A stretch of DNA of 8,589 nucleotides from Actinomycetota bacterium. GTDB taxonomy: Bacteria > Actinomycetota > Actinomycetes > Mycobacteriales > Mycobacteriaceae. A program made the position numbers and the translations under genes. The first letter of the stretch is position 1. Every line of letters starts with the position of its first letter. The notes under the pieces are model-generated. The model worked only from the letters and a program-made list of their open reading frames with translations. It made no database searches and was not told the origin of the DNA. Shown here in pieces: positions 1 to 6,710 of this stretch. The stretch covers positions 1-8,589 of the forward strand of contig SYAB01000058.1 in assembly GCA_005787665.1 (NCBI GenBank), in the 5' to 3' direction.

Positions 1-696
1 CTGCCGGACAAATACTTCGACAAGGTCGACGTCACCGTCATACCGCCGTTCACCGACCTGCGCAGTGTCCAGACCGTGGTCGATGGCGACAAGCTGCGGC
101 TGACCTATGGGGCGCAGGACCTGTCCCCGCACGACTCCGGTGCCTACACCGGCGACATCAGCGGCGCGTTTCTGGCCAAACTGGGATGCACCTTCGCCGT
201 CGTCGGTCACTCCGAGCGGCGGACCTACCACCATGAGGACGACGCCACGGTCGCGGCGAAGGCGGCGGCGGCGTTCCGGCATGGACTCACCCCGATTGTG
301 TGCATCGGCGAGCATCTCGAGGTCCGCGAGGCCGGCAGTCACGTCGAGCACAACGTCAACCAGTTGCGCGGATCGCTGGCCGGGTTGACCGAGGCCCAAC
401 TCGCCGACGTGGTGATCGCCTACGAACCGGTGTGGGCGATCGGCACCGGCCGGGTCGCCAGCGCCGCCGACGCGCAGGAGGTGTGCGGGGCCATCCGGGC
501 CGAGCTCGCCGAACTGGCGTCGCCGCAGATCGCCGAGGGGGTGCGGGTGCTCTACGGCGGGTCGGTCAACGCCAAGAACGTCGGCGAGATCGTGGCTCAG
601 ACCGATGTCGACGGGGCACTGGTCGGCGGCGCCTCCCTGGACGGTGAGCAGTTCGCGATGCTGTCGGCAATCGCCGCGGGCGGCCCGCTGCCCTGA
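1..696 (+). CDS. tpiA: Triosephosphate isomerase, 3' part (5' end outside window)
   Basis: TpiA interconverts dihydroxyacetone phosphate and glyceraldehyde 3-phosphate in cytosolic glycolysis and gluconeogenesis. The frame is open from base 1 and ends at TGA 694-696, giving 231 residues. Mycobacterial TpiA is about 261 residues, so roughly 30 N-terminal residues, including the substrate-binding Lys of the N-terminal NWK motif, lie off the left edge. Visible family motifs are VVGHSERR, with the catalytic His at codon 208-210; [11 protein letters not shown], with the catalytic Glu at codon 424-426 and the mobile loop 6; and the phosphate-binding YGGSVNAKN near 553-579. The C-terminus AAGGPLP matches my memory of M. 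tuberculosis TpiA. An internal GTG at 76 is not the start, because conserved TIM-barrel sequence continues upstream of it ([13 protein letters not shown]). secG follows 41 bp downstream on the same strand. In mycobacteria tpiA usually ends the gap-pgk-tpiA glycolytic cluster, which would lie to the left. The assignment is essentially certain. Confidence 0.97.
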   Translation: MPDKYFDKVDVTVIPPFTDLRSVQTVVDGDKLRLTYGAQDLSPHDSGAYTGDISGAFLAKLGCTFAVVGHSERRTYHHEDDATVAAKAAAAFRHGLTPIVCIGEHLEVREAGSHVEHNVNQLRGSLAGLTEAQLADVVIAYEPVWAIGTGRVASAADAQEVCGAIRAELAELASPQIAEGVRVLYGGSVNAKNVGEIVAQTDVDGALVGGASLDGEQFAMLSAIAAGGPLP

Positions 697-725
697 CCGG
701 TCACCGGAGCACTGCCCCGACCGGG

Positions 726-737
726 TAAGCTGCCCCC
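726..737 (+). promoter_or_regulatory. Putative leaderless promoter (-10) of secG
   Basis: The hexamer TAAGCT (726-731) fits the mycobacterial SigA -10 pattern TANNNT and ends 6 nt before the secG ATG. Transcription would then begin at or next to the A of the start codon. No purine-rich Shine-Dalgarno sequence precedes the ATG (the bases are GCCCCC), which fits a leaderless mRNA; these are common in mycobacteria. No clear -35 was seen. This is an inference from sequence pattern only. Confidence 0.5.
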
Positions 738-971
738 ATGATTTTCGGCCTGCAGATCCTGCTGGTGGTCACCAGCGTCCTGGTGGTCCTGCTGGTGTTA
801 CTGCACCGCGCCAAGGGTGGCGGCCTGTCGACACTTTTCGGCGGCGGCGTGCAGTCCAGTCTGTCCGGATCCACCGTGGTCGAGAAGAACCTGGACCGTC
901 TGACCCTTTTCGTGACCGGCATCTGGCTGGTCGCCATTATCGGCGTCGCTCTGGCGATCAAGTACGGCTGA
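738..971 (+). CDS. secG: Protein-export membrane protein SecG
   Basis: SecG is the small third subunit of the SecYEG translocon in the cytoplasmic membrane and assists SecA-driven export of unfolded preproteins. The 77-residue protein has the family architecture: a hydrophobic segment at about residues 4-22, a cytoplasmic loop with the signature HRAKGGGLSTLFGGG (23-37), and a second hydrophobic segment at about 55-73. Its length matches the mycobacterial SecG I recall, with near-identity through the loop. The ATG at 738 is the only start that keeps the first membrane helix. It lies 41 bp after the tpiA stop and has no Shine-Dalgarno sequence but a -10-like TAAGCT 6 nt upstream, so it may be translated from a leaderless transcript. 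Read-through from tpiA is also possible. The gene is convergent with the amidohydrolase, with 33 bp between stop codons and no strong terminator hairpin visible. Confidence 0.95.
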   Translation: MIFGLQILLVVTSVLVVLLVLLHRAKGGGLSTLFGGGVQSSLSGSTVVEKNLDRLTLFVTGIWLVAIIGVALAIKYG

Positions 972-1004
972 GCCGAACTCAACCTCCACCTCGCCGAGGC
1001 AGCC

Positions 1005-2687
1005 CTAACGGCCCGCTTCGAACCACCGCCCCTCGTAGACGGTGCCCAGGATCGGGATCTCTCCCAGTGCGGCGGGGTCGACTGCATAGGGGTCTTCCCC
1101 GAGGACTGTGAAGTTCGCGGCCTTCCCGGCGGTGATGCTGCCCAGTTCGTCCTCGAGTCGCCAGGAGTAGGCAGCCTCGGCGGTGACCGCGCGCAGCGCG
1201 TCGTGCACGCTGATGCGCTCTTCGGGCGCCACGATCCGTCCCGAGGGTGTGCGGCGATTGACCGCGAATGAGGCGAGTTGCAACGGCGCGGCCGGGCCCA
1301 TCGGCAGGTCGGAGTGCAGCGACAGCGGGATGCCGCGGTTTCGCACCGAGCCGGCCCTGACCATGGCGTCAGCGCGCCCGGCACCCAGCCCGTGGGCCGC
1401 GTAGCGGTCGGCGAATCCGACCGGGTAGTACGGGTTTGCCGAGACGATGCATCCCAGTCGGGCGATTCGGTCGACCTGCTCCCCGGTGGAGTTGGCGAAA
1501 TGCACGATCACCGTGCGATGGTCGGCGCGGGGGTGAGCGCTCGCGCACTCCTCGACGGTGTCGAGCACCAGATCAAGACCCGCGTCGCCATTGACATGGA
1601 TGTGCAATTGCCAGTCGGCGTTCCAGTACACCCGGAAGAATGCCCGGAACGTGTCGGGCTGCATCATCCATTCGCCGTGATGACACAGGTCCGGTTGTCC
1701 CGCGTCGTCGAGGTAGGGCTCGCGCATCTGCATCAACTGGCTGATGATCGCGCCGTCGGCGAAGAGTTTGACCTGCCTGGGCAGCAGCCGCACCTTTCCC
1801 GACGAGGCGCGGGCCATCTGGGCTTCGGCGTCGGCCACCGCCTCGTTCGGGTCCATCCCCGAGTCGGCCTGGGTTCGGGCATCGACGAGAAAGGTCGATC
1901 CGAAGGGGGTCGCGTCGGACCCGAGGATCTGCTGGTAGAGATCCCACGGTTCGACCTCCCAGACGATGCCCGGCTCGTTGATCGCGGTGACCCCGGTGGC
2001 GTGCAGGTAGTCCACCAGTTGATGCAATCCGTCCGTCAGCCGCTGACGAGACATCAGCAACGGTGCGAGGCCGGGCAGCAGCAGGTTGGTACCCGATTCC
2101 CACCAGTGCCCGGCCTCGAGATCGACCATGCTCGACGCCGGGCCGTGCCCGGCCATCCGCTCTGGGGTCAACCCCAGCCCACGGATGGCCGCCGAGTTCA
2201 GGAAGAACTCATGGCAGGAGCGCTGCCACACGACGATCGGCCGGCTGGTGCTGACGGCGTCCAGGGTGGCGCGATCCAACGGCCCGTGCCAGAGCGCGTG
2301 ATAGCCCCAGGAGAACAACCATTCGCCCGGGTCGGGCAAGGCTCGCTCGGCCTCGGCGAGGCGACGCCGGTACTCCTGCGCGGAACCGGCGGCCGGGAAC
2401 GTCCGCCGCGGCAGCGCCCAGTCCTCGACGGCGATTACCTCGGTCATCAGGGTGGCGGCGCCGAGCAACGGGTGTAGGTGCTGATCGATCAAACCCGGGC
2501 AGATCACCGAATCGGCAAAGGTGTTGTCGGTCCGCCCGATGTCGCGCAGATCCTCCCGGGTGCCGACGGCGGTGATGCGACCGTCCGATACGGCCACCGC
2601 CGTCGCGTCGGGCCGCCCCGGGTCCATGGTGATGATGCGGCGGGCGGGATACACGGTGACCGATGGCACGGGTCGATCATTTCTCAT
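1005..2687 (-). CDS. YtcJ-like metal-dependent amidohydrolase (amidohydrolase family 3), substrate unknown
   Basis: This is a predicted cytosolic hydrolase of the amidohydrolase superfamily, in the YtcJ/Amidohydro_3 group. Members hydrolyse C-N bonds in amides, imines or cyclic substrates with one or two active-site metals. The 560-residue protein shows the expected order: an N-terminal beta-sandwich strand with ARRIITMD (about 15-22) and [12 protein letters not shown] (31-42); the metal motif [10 protein letters not shown] (64-73) with His70 and His72; VKLFADGA (306-313), where Lys307 is the likely carbamylated ligand; HIHVNGDAG (362-370) with His364; VIVHFANS with His396; and LHSDLPMG (458-465) with Asp460. 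The C-terminal return to the small domain is [19 protein letters not shown] (516-534). Start ATG 2687 is preceded by GAGGGG at 5-nt spacing; 47 further open codons upstream overlap ppc and lack family similarity. No signal peptide is visible. The gene is divergent from ppc and convergent with secG, so it is its own transcription unit. Nothing nearby shows the substrate. Family membership is secure, function is not. Confidence 0.9.
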   Translation of the reverse strand: MRNDRPVPSVTVYPARRIITMDPGRPDATAVAVSDGRITAVGTREDLRDIGRTDNTFADSVICPGLIDQHLHPLLGAATLMTEVIAVEDWALPRRTFPAAGSAQEYRRRLAEAERALPDPGEWLFSWGYHALWHGPLDRATLDAVSTSRPIVVWQRSCHEFFLNSAAIRGLGLTPERMAGHGPASSMVDLEAGHWWESGTNLLLPGLAPLLMSRQRLTDGLHQLVDYLHATGVTAINEPGIVWEVEPWDLYQQILGSDATPFGSTFLVDARTQADSGMDPNEAVADAEAQMARASSGKVRLLPRQVKLFADGAIISQLMQMREPYLDDAGQPDLCHHGEWMMQPDTFRAFFRVYWNADWQLHIHVNGDAGLDLVLDTVEECASAHPRADHRTVIVHFANSTGEQVDRIARLGCIVSANPYYPVGFADRYAAHGLGAGRADAMVRAGSVRNRGIPLSLHSDLPMGPAAPLQLASFAVNRRTPSGRIVAPEERISVHDALRAVTAEAAYSWRLEDELGSITAGKAANFTVLGEDPYAVDPAALGEIPILGTVYEGRWFEAGR

Positions 2688-2692
2688 CCGTG

Positions 2693-2698
2693 CCCCTC
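2693..2698 (-). promoter_or_regulatory. Shine-Dalgarno site of the amidohydrolase gene
   Basis: On the minus strand GAGGGG lies 5 nt upstream of the ATG at 2687. It supports that ATG over the upstream in-frame start at 2828, which would place the N-terminus inside ppc. Confidence 0.7.
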
Positions 2699-2757
2699 GC
2701 CGTTGAGCAATTCGTTCGGTCGGTGCTGCAGTCGCGCCACTCGCCCTGCGGACGTCA

Positions 2758-2769
2758 CGGTGCGCACCG
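2758..2769. promoter_or_regulatory. 12-bp perfect palindrome, candidate operator in the divergent control region
   Basis: CGGTGCGCACCG reads the same on both strands. It abuts the proposed ppc -10 hexamer, sharing base 2769, and sits where the minus-strand transcript for the amidohydrolase would begin if the TAGTAT hexamer is used. A dimeric repressor or activator bound here could affect both genes. No regulator gene is in the window. A 12-bp palindrome in GC-rich DNA can arise by chance, so the position is the main argument. Confidence 0.35.
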
Positions 2770-2780
2770 ATACTAAAGAC
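2769..2780 (+). promoter_or_regulatory. Putative leaderless promoter (-10) of ppc
   Basis: GATACT (2769-2774) resembles the SigA -10 consensus at five of six positions when compared with TATACT, and ends 6 nt before the ppc ATG at 2781. Start-site distance predicts transcription from the ATG itself. No Shine-Dalgarno sequence precedes the ATG apart from a weak AAAGA. No convincing -35 is seen. Confidence 0.5.
2770..2775 (-). promoter_or_regulatory. Putative -10 hexamer for the amidohydrolase gene
   Basis: Read on the minus strand, TAGTAT fits TANNNT and overlaps the plus-strand ppc -10 almost completely, as in bidirectional promoters with a shared, near-symmetric -10. It predicts transcription beginning near 2763 and an untranslated leader of about 75 nt. 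No better -10 was found nearer the amidohydrolase start. This is speculative. Confidence 0.3.
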
Positions 2781-5576
2781 ATGGCTGAGGTCTCGGATGT
2801 CGCGCTGGAACCCATCGGCGAGGTGCACCGGACACGCGCCGGCCGCGAGGCCACCGAGCCGATGCGCCAGGACATCCGGCTGCTCGGCGCGATGCTCGGC
2901 GACACCATCCGGGAGCAGAACGGCGAGGCGGTTTTCGACCTCGTCGAGCGTGCCCGGGTGGAGTCGTTCCGGGTGCGCCGATCAGAGATCGACCGGGCCG
3001 ACCTGGCTGCGATGTTCACCGGGATCGACATCCACCGGGCTATTCCGGTGATTCGCGCATTCAGCAACTTTGCCCTGCTGGCCAACGTCGCCGAGGACAT
3101 CCACCGGGAGCGGCGGCGGGCGGTTCACGTGGCGGCCGGCGAGCCGCCGCCGGACAGCACCCTGGCGGCGACGTACCGCAAGCTCGACGCGGCCGGATTG
3201 GCAGCCAAGACGGTCGCCGACGCCCTGCGCGGCGCCCTGGTCTCCCCGGTGATCACCGCACACCCGACCGAGACCCGCCGCCGCACCGTCTTCGACACCC
3301 AGAACCACATCACCCGGCTGATGAGGCTGCGGATGCACGGTCAGGACGAGACCGAGGACGGCCGCGACGTGCAGACCGAACTGCGCCGCCAGATCCTGAC
3401 GCTGTGGCAGACCGCACTGATCCGGCTGTCCCGATTGCAGGTCGCCGACGAGATCGAATCCGGTCTGCGGTACTACCCGGCGGCGTTCTTCGAGGTCATT
3501 CCGAAGGTGAACGCCGCGGTGCGCGGCGCGCTGCGCAGCCGGTGGCCGGACGCGGACCTCCTCGAACAGCCGATCGTGCGGCCCGGGTCGTGGATCGGCG
3601 GCGACCGCGACGGCACTCCCCACGTCACCGCTGACGTCGTCGCGCTGGCCACCGGCAGCGCGGCCCAAGTCGCCCTCGGGCACTATTTCGACGAGTTGTT
3701 CCTCCTCGAGCAGGAACTGTCGATGTCGGCCCGGCTGGTCGAGGTAGACCCCGCACTCGCCGACCTGGCTGCCCAATGCTCGGAGTCGGCGCGCTTCGAC
3801 GAGCCGTACCGTCGCGCGGTGCGGGTCGTGCGCGGCCGGCTCACCGCGACGGCGGCGGCGATCCTGGACCGGGACCCCGAACATGTGCTGGATCTTGGCT
3901 TGCATCCTTACGCGACGTCTCACGACCTGCTGGCCGACCTCGACGTCATCGGTGCCTCGCTGCGCGCGCACGGCAGCGCACTGCTCGCCGACGACCGGCT
4001 GGCGCGGCTGCGTGATGCCGTCGACGCGTTCGGGTTTCATCTGTGCGGTCTGGACATGCGGCAGAACTCCGAGACCCACGAGCAGGTCGTCGCCGAACTG
4101 TTGGCGTGGGCGGGCGTGCATCCCGACTACGCCTCGCTGTCCGAGGAGCGCCGGGTCGAGATCCTGGTGGCAGAGTTGTCGACCCGGCGCCCTCTGGTGC
4201 GCGACGGCGCCGAACTCTCGGCCCTGGCACGCAAGGAACTGGACATCGTCGAAGCGGCGGCCCGCGCGGTGTCCGCCCTGGGCGCCGAGGCGGTTCCCAC
4301 CTACATCATCTCGATGTGCCAGTCGGTGTCGGACATGCTCGAGGCGGCGCTGCTGCTCAAGGAGGCCGGTCTGCTCGATCTGTCCGGGGACGCTCGCTAC
4401 GCCCCGATCGGGATCGTGCCGTTGTTCGAGACCATCGATGACCTACAGCGGGGGTCGGCGATTCTGGAGGCGGCGCTGGACGTCGGGCTCTACCGCGCGA
4501 TGGTGGCCGCCCGGGGCGGCACCCAGGAGGTGATGCTGGGGTATTCCGACTCCAACAAGGACGGCGGATACCTGGCCGCGAACTGGGCCCTCTACCGGGC
4601 CGAACTGGATCTCGTCGAATCCGCGCGCAAGACCGGGATCCGGTTACGGCTCTTTCACGGTCGCGGCGGAACGGTGGGGCGCGGCGGTGGCCCCAGTTAC
4701 GAAGCGATTCTGGCCCAACCGCCGGGGGCGGTCGACGGATCGCTGCGGCTCACCGAGCAGGGCGAGGTCATCGCGGCGAAGTACGCCGAGCCGCGGCTCG
4801 CCCACCGCAATCTGGAAAGCCTGGTCGCCGCCACCCTCGAGTCCACGCTGTTGGACGTCGAGGGGCTCGGCACGGCCGCCGATCCGGCCTACCGCGTACT
4901 CGACGATCTTGCCGCCCGGGCACAGCGCGCCTATTCCGAACTGGTGCACCAGACGCCGGGATTCGTCGAGTACTTCGAGCAGTCGACCCCGGTCAGTGAA
5001 ATCGGATCGCTCAACATCGGCAGCCGCCCGACGGCTCGCAAGCAGACCGCGTCGATTTCCGACCTGCGTGCCATCCCGTGGGTGCTGGCCTGGAGCCAGT
5101 CGCGCGTCATGCTGCCCGGCTGGTACGGCACCGGCACTGCGATCGAGGAATGGACCGACGGTGACCCAGAGCGTGTCGCTGTGCTGCGCGACCTCTACCA
5201 ACGCTGGCCGTTCTTTCGCACGGTGCTGTCGAATATGGCCCAGGTGCTGGCCAAATCGGATCTGGGGCTGGCTGCTCGGTATGCCGACCTGGTCGCCGAC
5301 ACCGAGTTACGGGACCGGGTGTTCGGCAAGATCCGGGCGGAGCACGAACGCACGGTGGCGATGTACAAACTGGTGACCGGTCACGACGATCTGCTCGCCG
5401 ACAATCCCGCGCTGGCGCGCTCGGTGTTCAACCGGTTCCCGTATCTGGAGCCGCTCAATCATCTTCAGGTGGAGTTGCTGCGCCGCTACCGCGGCGGCGA
5501 GGATGACGAACTCGTGCAGCGCGGGATACTGCTGACCATGAGCGGGTTGGCCTCGGCCCTGCGCAACAGTGGCTGA
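2781..5576 (+). CDS. ppc: Phosphoenolpyruvate carboxylase
   Basis: Ppc carboxylates phosphoenolpyruvate with bicarbonate to give oxaloacetate and phosphate, replenishing the TCA cycle. It is a cytosolic enzyme, homotetrameric in the family. The 931-residue protein is full length for a bacterial PEPC. Visible motifs: [11 protein letters not shown] (158-167) with catalytic His161; [15 protein letters not shown] (269-283); [14 protein letters not shown] (584-597); [15 protein letters not shown] (624-638) with His626, Arg628 and Arg634; [14 protein letters not shown] (658-671); and [13 protein letters not shown] (763-775). By alignment from memory with E. coli PEPC, the aspartate/malate inhibitor residues are kept: Arg634, Lys825 (LAKSDL), Arg885 and Asn929, so feedback inhibition is likely. 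The C-terminus is RNSG rather than the usual RNTG. ATG 2781 is preferred because the open frame upstream (to 2478) overlaps the amidohydrolase and lacks family sequence; ATG 2862 is an alternative that would lose about 27 residues. The gene is divergent from the amidohydrolase and convergent with the pentose phosphate cluster. Identification is very secure. Confidence 0.97.
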   Translation: MAEVSDVALEPIGEVHRTRAGREATEPMRQDIRLLGAMLGDTIREQNGEAVFDLVERARVESFRVRRSEIDRADLAAMFTGIDIHRAIPVIRAFSNFALLANVAEDIHRERRRAVHVAAGEPPPDSTLAATYRKLDAAGLAAKTVADALRGALVSPVITAHPTETRRRTVFDTQNHITRLMRLRMHGQDETEDGRDVQTELRRQILTLWQTALIRLSRLQVADEIESGLRYYPAAFFEVIPKVNAAVRGALRSRWPDADLLEQPIVRPGSWIGGDRDGTPHVTADVVALATGSAAQVALGHYFDELFLLEQELSMSARLVEVDPALADLAAQCSESARFDEPYRRAVRVVRGRLTATAAAILDRDPEHVLDLGLHPYATSHDLLADLDVIGASLRAHGSALLADDRLARLRDAVDAFGFHLCGLDMRQNSETHEQVVAELLAWAGVHPDYASLSEERRVEILVAELSTRRPLVRDGAELSALARKELDIVEAAARAVSALGAEAVPTYIISMCQSVSDMLEAALLLKEAGLLDLSGDARYAPIGIVPLFETIDDLQRGSAILEAALDVGLYRAMVAARGGTQEVMLGYSDSNKDGGYLAANWALYRAELDLVESARKTGIRLRLFHGRGGTVGRGGGPSYEAILAQPPGAVDGSLRLTEQGEVIAAKYAEPRLAHRNLESLVAATLESTLLDVEGLGTAADPAYRVLDDLAARAQRAYSELVHQTPGFVEYFEQSTPVSEIGSLNIGSRPTARKQTASISDLRAIPWVLAWSQSRVMLPGWYGTGTAIEEWTDGDPERVAVLRDLYQRWPFFRTVLSNMAQVLAKSDLGLAARYADLVADTELRDRVFGKIRAEHERTVAMYKLVTGHDDLLADNPALARSVFNRFPYLEPLNHLQVELLRRYRGGEDDELVQRGILLTMSGLASALRNSG

Positions 5577-5599
5577 GCGGCTCAGGTTCCCCGGCGCAG
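5559..5599. repeat. Nested inverted repeat spanning the convergent stop codons of ppc and the hypothetical gene
   Basis: CTGAG-CGG-CTCAG (5573-5585) contains both stop codons. It is enclosed by CTGCGC (5559-5564) and GCGCAG (5594-5599), which are centred on the same base, 5579; the intervening 8-nt arms do not pair. The symmetry comes about because both proteins end in Ala-Leu-Arg, three residues, then TGA. The stems are short and no U-tract follows, so it is at best a weak bidirectional terminator. Confidence 0.3.
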
Positions 5600-5965
5600 C
5601 GCGTTGAACACCCCGCGCACCGCCGACTCGGTCGCCGCCAACGGAGCCGTGACCACTTCGCCGACCCCGACGATGCGTTCGAGTCGGGTCACGATCCCCT
5701 CCATCCGGTCCACCACGGCGGCCAGGCGGGGGGTGAGTTCGTCGAGTCGGGTCAACGTGTTGTTGAAGACCACCAGGGTCTCCTCGAAGTACTTCAGGGT
5801 GGCGGCCATGCCGGTCATCGTGGTGTCCAGGCTGGCGAGTGACTGCCCCATGTCCTCCAGCAGCTCATCGACCTGATCGACGGTCTGGTCGGCGTTCAGG
5901 GCGGCCTGCGCGAGGGTGCGCAGGCGCTCGCCGGGGGTGCGGGCGGGTGCGGACTTGTCGACCAT
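5582..5965 (-). CDS. Conserved hypothetical helical protein (Rv1444c-like)
   Basis: A 127-residue protein of unknown function. Residues about 13-98 are predicted to be almost entirely helical with heptad-like hydrophobic spacing (for example LDELTPRLAAVVDRMEGIV), consistent with a coiled coil or phasin-like helical bundle. No signal peptide, membrane segment, cysteine or catalytic motif is visible. The tail VGEVVTAPLAATESAVRG (101-118) is a second, less charged helix. It occupies the position of M. tuberculosis Rv1444c, a similarly sized hypothetical protein directly downstream of devB, so I take it as the orthologue by position and length. The ATG at 5965 lies 5 nt after the pgl stop, has only a weak Shine-Dalgarno match (GACGGGC directly before the ATG), and may be translationally coupled. 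It is the last gene of the zwf-opcA-pgl unit and its stop is 5 bp from that of ppc. A structural or scaffolding role is only a guess. Confidence 0.85.
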   Translation of the reverse strand: MVDKSAPARTPGERLRTLAQAALNADQTVDQVDELLEDMGQSLASLDTTMTGMAATLKYFEETLVVFNNTLTRLDELTPRLAAVVDRMEGIVTRLERIVGVGEVVTAPLAATESAVRGVFNALRRGT

Positions 5966-5970
5966 GCCCG

Positions 5971-6708
5971 TCAGTGTGGCAGCCCGCCCGCCGCGGCGGG
6001 GTCAAGAAGCCAGATCGTCTGCTCGGAACCAATGGCGCCGGCCGCGGGGACGGCATCGGGGTCGGCGCCGGCGACCGCGGCGGCCACGGCGTCGGCTTTG
6101 GCCGCACCGGAGACCACCAGCCAGACTTGCCGGGCGCGGCGCACCGCGGGCAGGGTCAGTGTGATCCGCCTCGGCGGCGGCTTGGGGGAGTCGGCCACAC
6201 CCACCACCATCTCGGTCTGCTCGCGCACCGCCGCGGTGTGCGGAAACAACGAGTTGACGTGCCCCTCGCCGCCCATCCCCAACAGATGGACGTCGAAAAC
6301 CGGTGTGGGGGAGCCGCTTGTGGCTTGGGCGGCCAGCAGATCCTGGTATCCGCGGGCCGCGGCGTCGAGGTCGTCGCCGAACTCGCCGTCGCTGGGCGCC
6401 ATGGGGTGGATGTTGCCGGCCGGGATGTCGATATGGTCCAGCAGGGCCTCCCGGGCCTGCTTTTCGTTGCGCTCGTCGTCGTCGTGAGGCACGAAGCGGT
6501 CATCTCCCCAGAACAGGTGCACCCTGGACCAGTCCAGTTCGTGGGTACCGAGGCGCTTGAGCAGGGCGATCCCGGTGCCGCCGCCGGTGAGCACGATCCA
6601 GGCGCAGCCGCGGGCGGCCACCGCCGCCGTGATTGCCGCGGCCAGTCGGTCCCCGGCGGCGGCCACCAGGGCGTCGGTGTCGGCAAAGGTCTCGACGGAC
6701 ACGCCCAC
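5971..6708 (-). CDS. pgl: 6-phosphogluconolactonase (DevB/Pgl)
   Basis: Pgl hydrolyses 6-phosphogluconolactone, the product of Zwf, to 6-phosphogluconate: the second step of the oxidative pentose phosphate pathway, in the cytosol. The protein is 245 residues, normal for the family. Seen in order: [15 protein letters not shown] (39-53), the sugar-phosphate-binding Gly-rich turn; [12 protein letters not shown] (63-74), corresponding to the common W-x-DER-x-VP motif but with Asp in place of Glu; DDDERN (76-81); and the family signature [17 protein letters not shown] (141-157) with the likely catalytic His150. GTG 6708 is chosen because it gives an N-terminus (MGVSVETF) that aligns with the M. 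tuberculosis DevB start as I recall it; GTG 6702 is a close alternative. Only 2 nt separate this start from the opcA stop, so coupled translation is likely. Upstream in-frame codons lie inside opcA in another frame and are not part of the protein. Confidence 0.94.
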   Translation of the reverse strand: MGVSVETFADTDALVAAAGDRLAAAITAAVAARGCAWIVLTGGGTGIALLKRLGTHELDWSRVHLFWGDDRFVPHDDDERNEKQAREALLDHIDIPAGNIHPMAPSDGEFGDDLDAAARGYQDLLAAQATSGSPTPVFDVHLLGMGGEGHVNSLFPHTAAVREQTEMVVGVADSPKPPPRRITLTLPAVRRARQVWLVVSGAAKADAVAAAVAGADPDAVPAAGAIGSEQTIWLLDPAAAGGLPH

Positions 6709-6710
6709 GG

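Noticed and set aside
250..280. GCG/GGC-rich run in tpiA resembling a simple repeat
   Set aside because: It encodes the conserved Ala-rich helix of TpiA and reflects GC-rich codon use.
972..1004. Possible terminator between secG and the amidohydrolase
   Set aside because: The only symmetry is CGGCT-G-AGCCG at the secG end, whose loop is too small, and no T-tract follows on either strand.
1278..2477. 399-codon open frame antisense to the amidohydrolase
   Set aside because: The amidohydrolase has clear conserved motifs. The antisense frame is low-complexity Gly/Arg/Val-rich sequence, a typical shadow in high-GC DNA.
2478..2780. N-terminal extension of ppc by 101 codons in the open frame upstream of 2781
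   Set aside because: It overlaps the 5' end of the amidohydrolase on the other strand, has no PEPC-like sequence, and the promoter-like element at 2769-2774 lies inside it. The 931-residue form is the normal family length.
2688..2828. 47-codon N-terminal extension of the amidohydrolase
   Set aside because: It runs into ppc on the opposite strand, shows no family similarity, and the ATG at 2687 has a good GAGGGG ribosome-binding site.
2982..4121. 379-codon open frame antisense to ppc
   Set aside because: It is a shadow of the ppc codon pattern with no recognisable domain or ribosome-binding site, covering conserved PEPC motifs.
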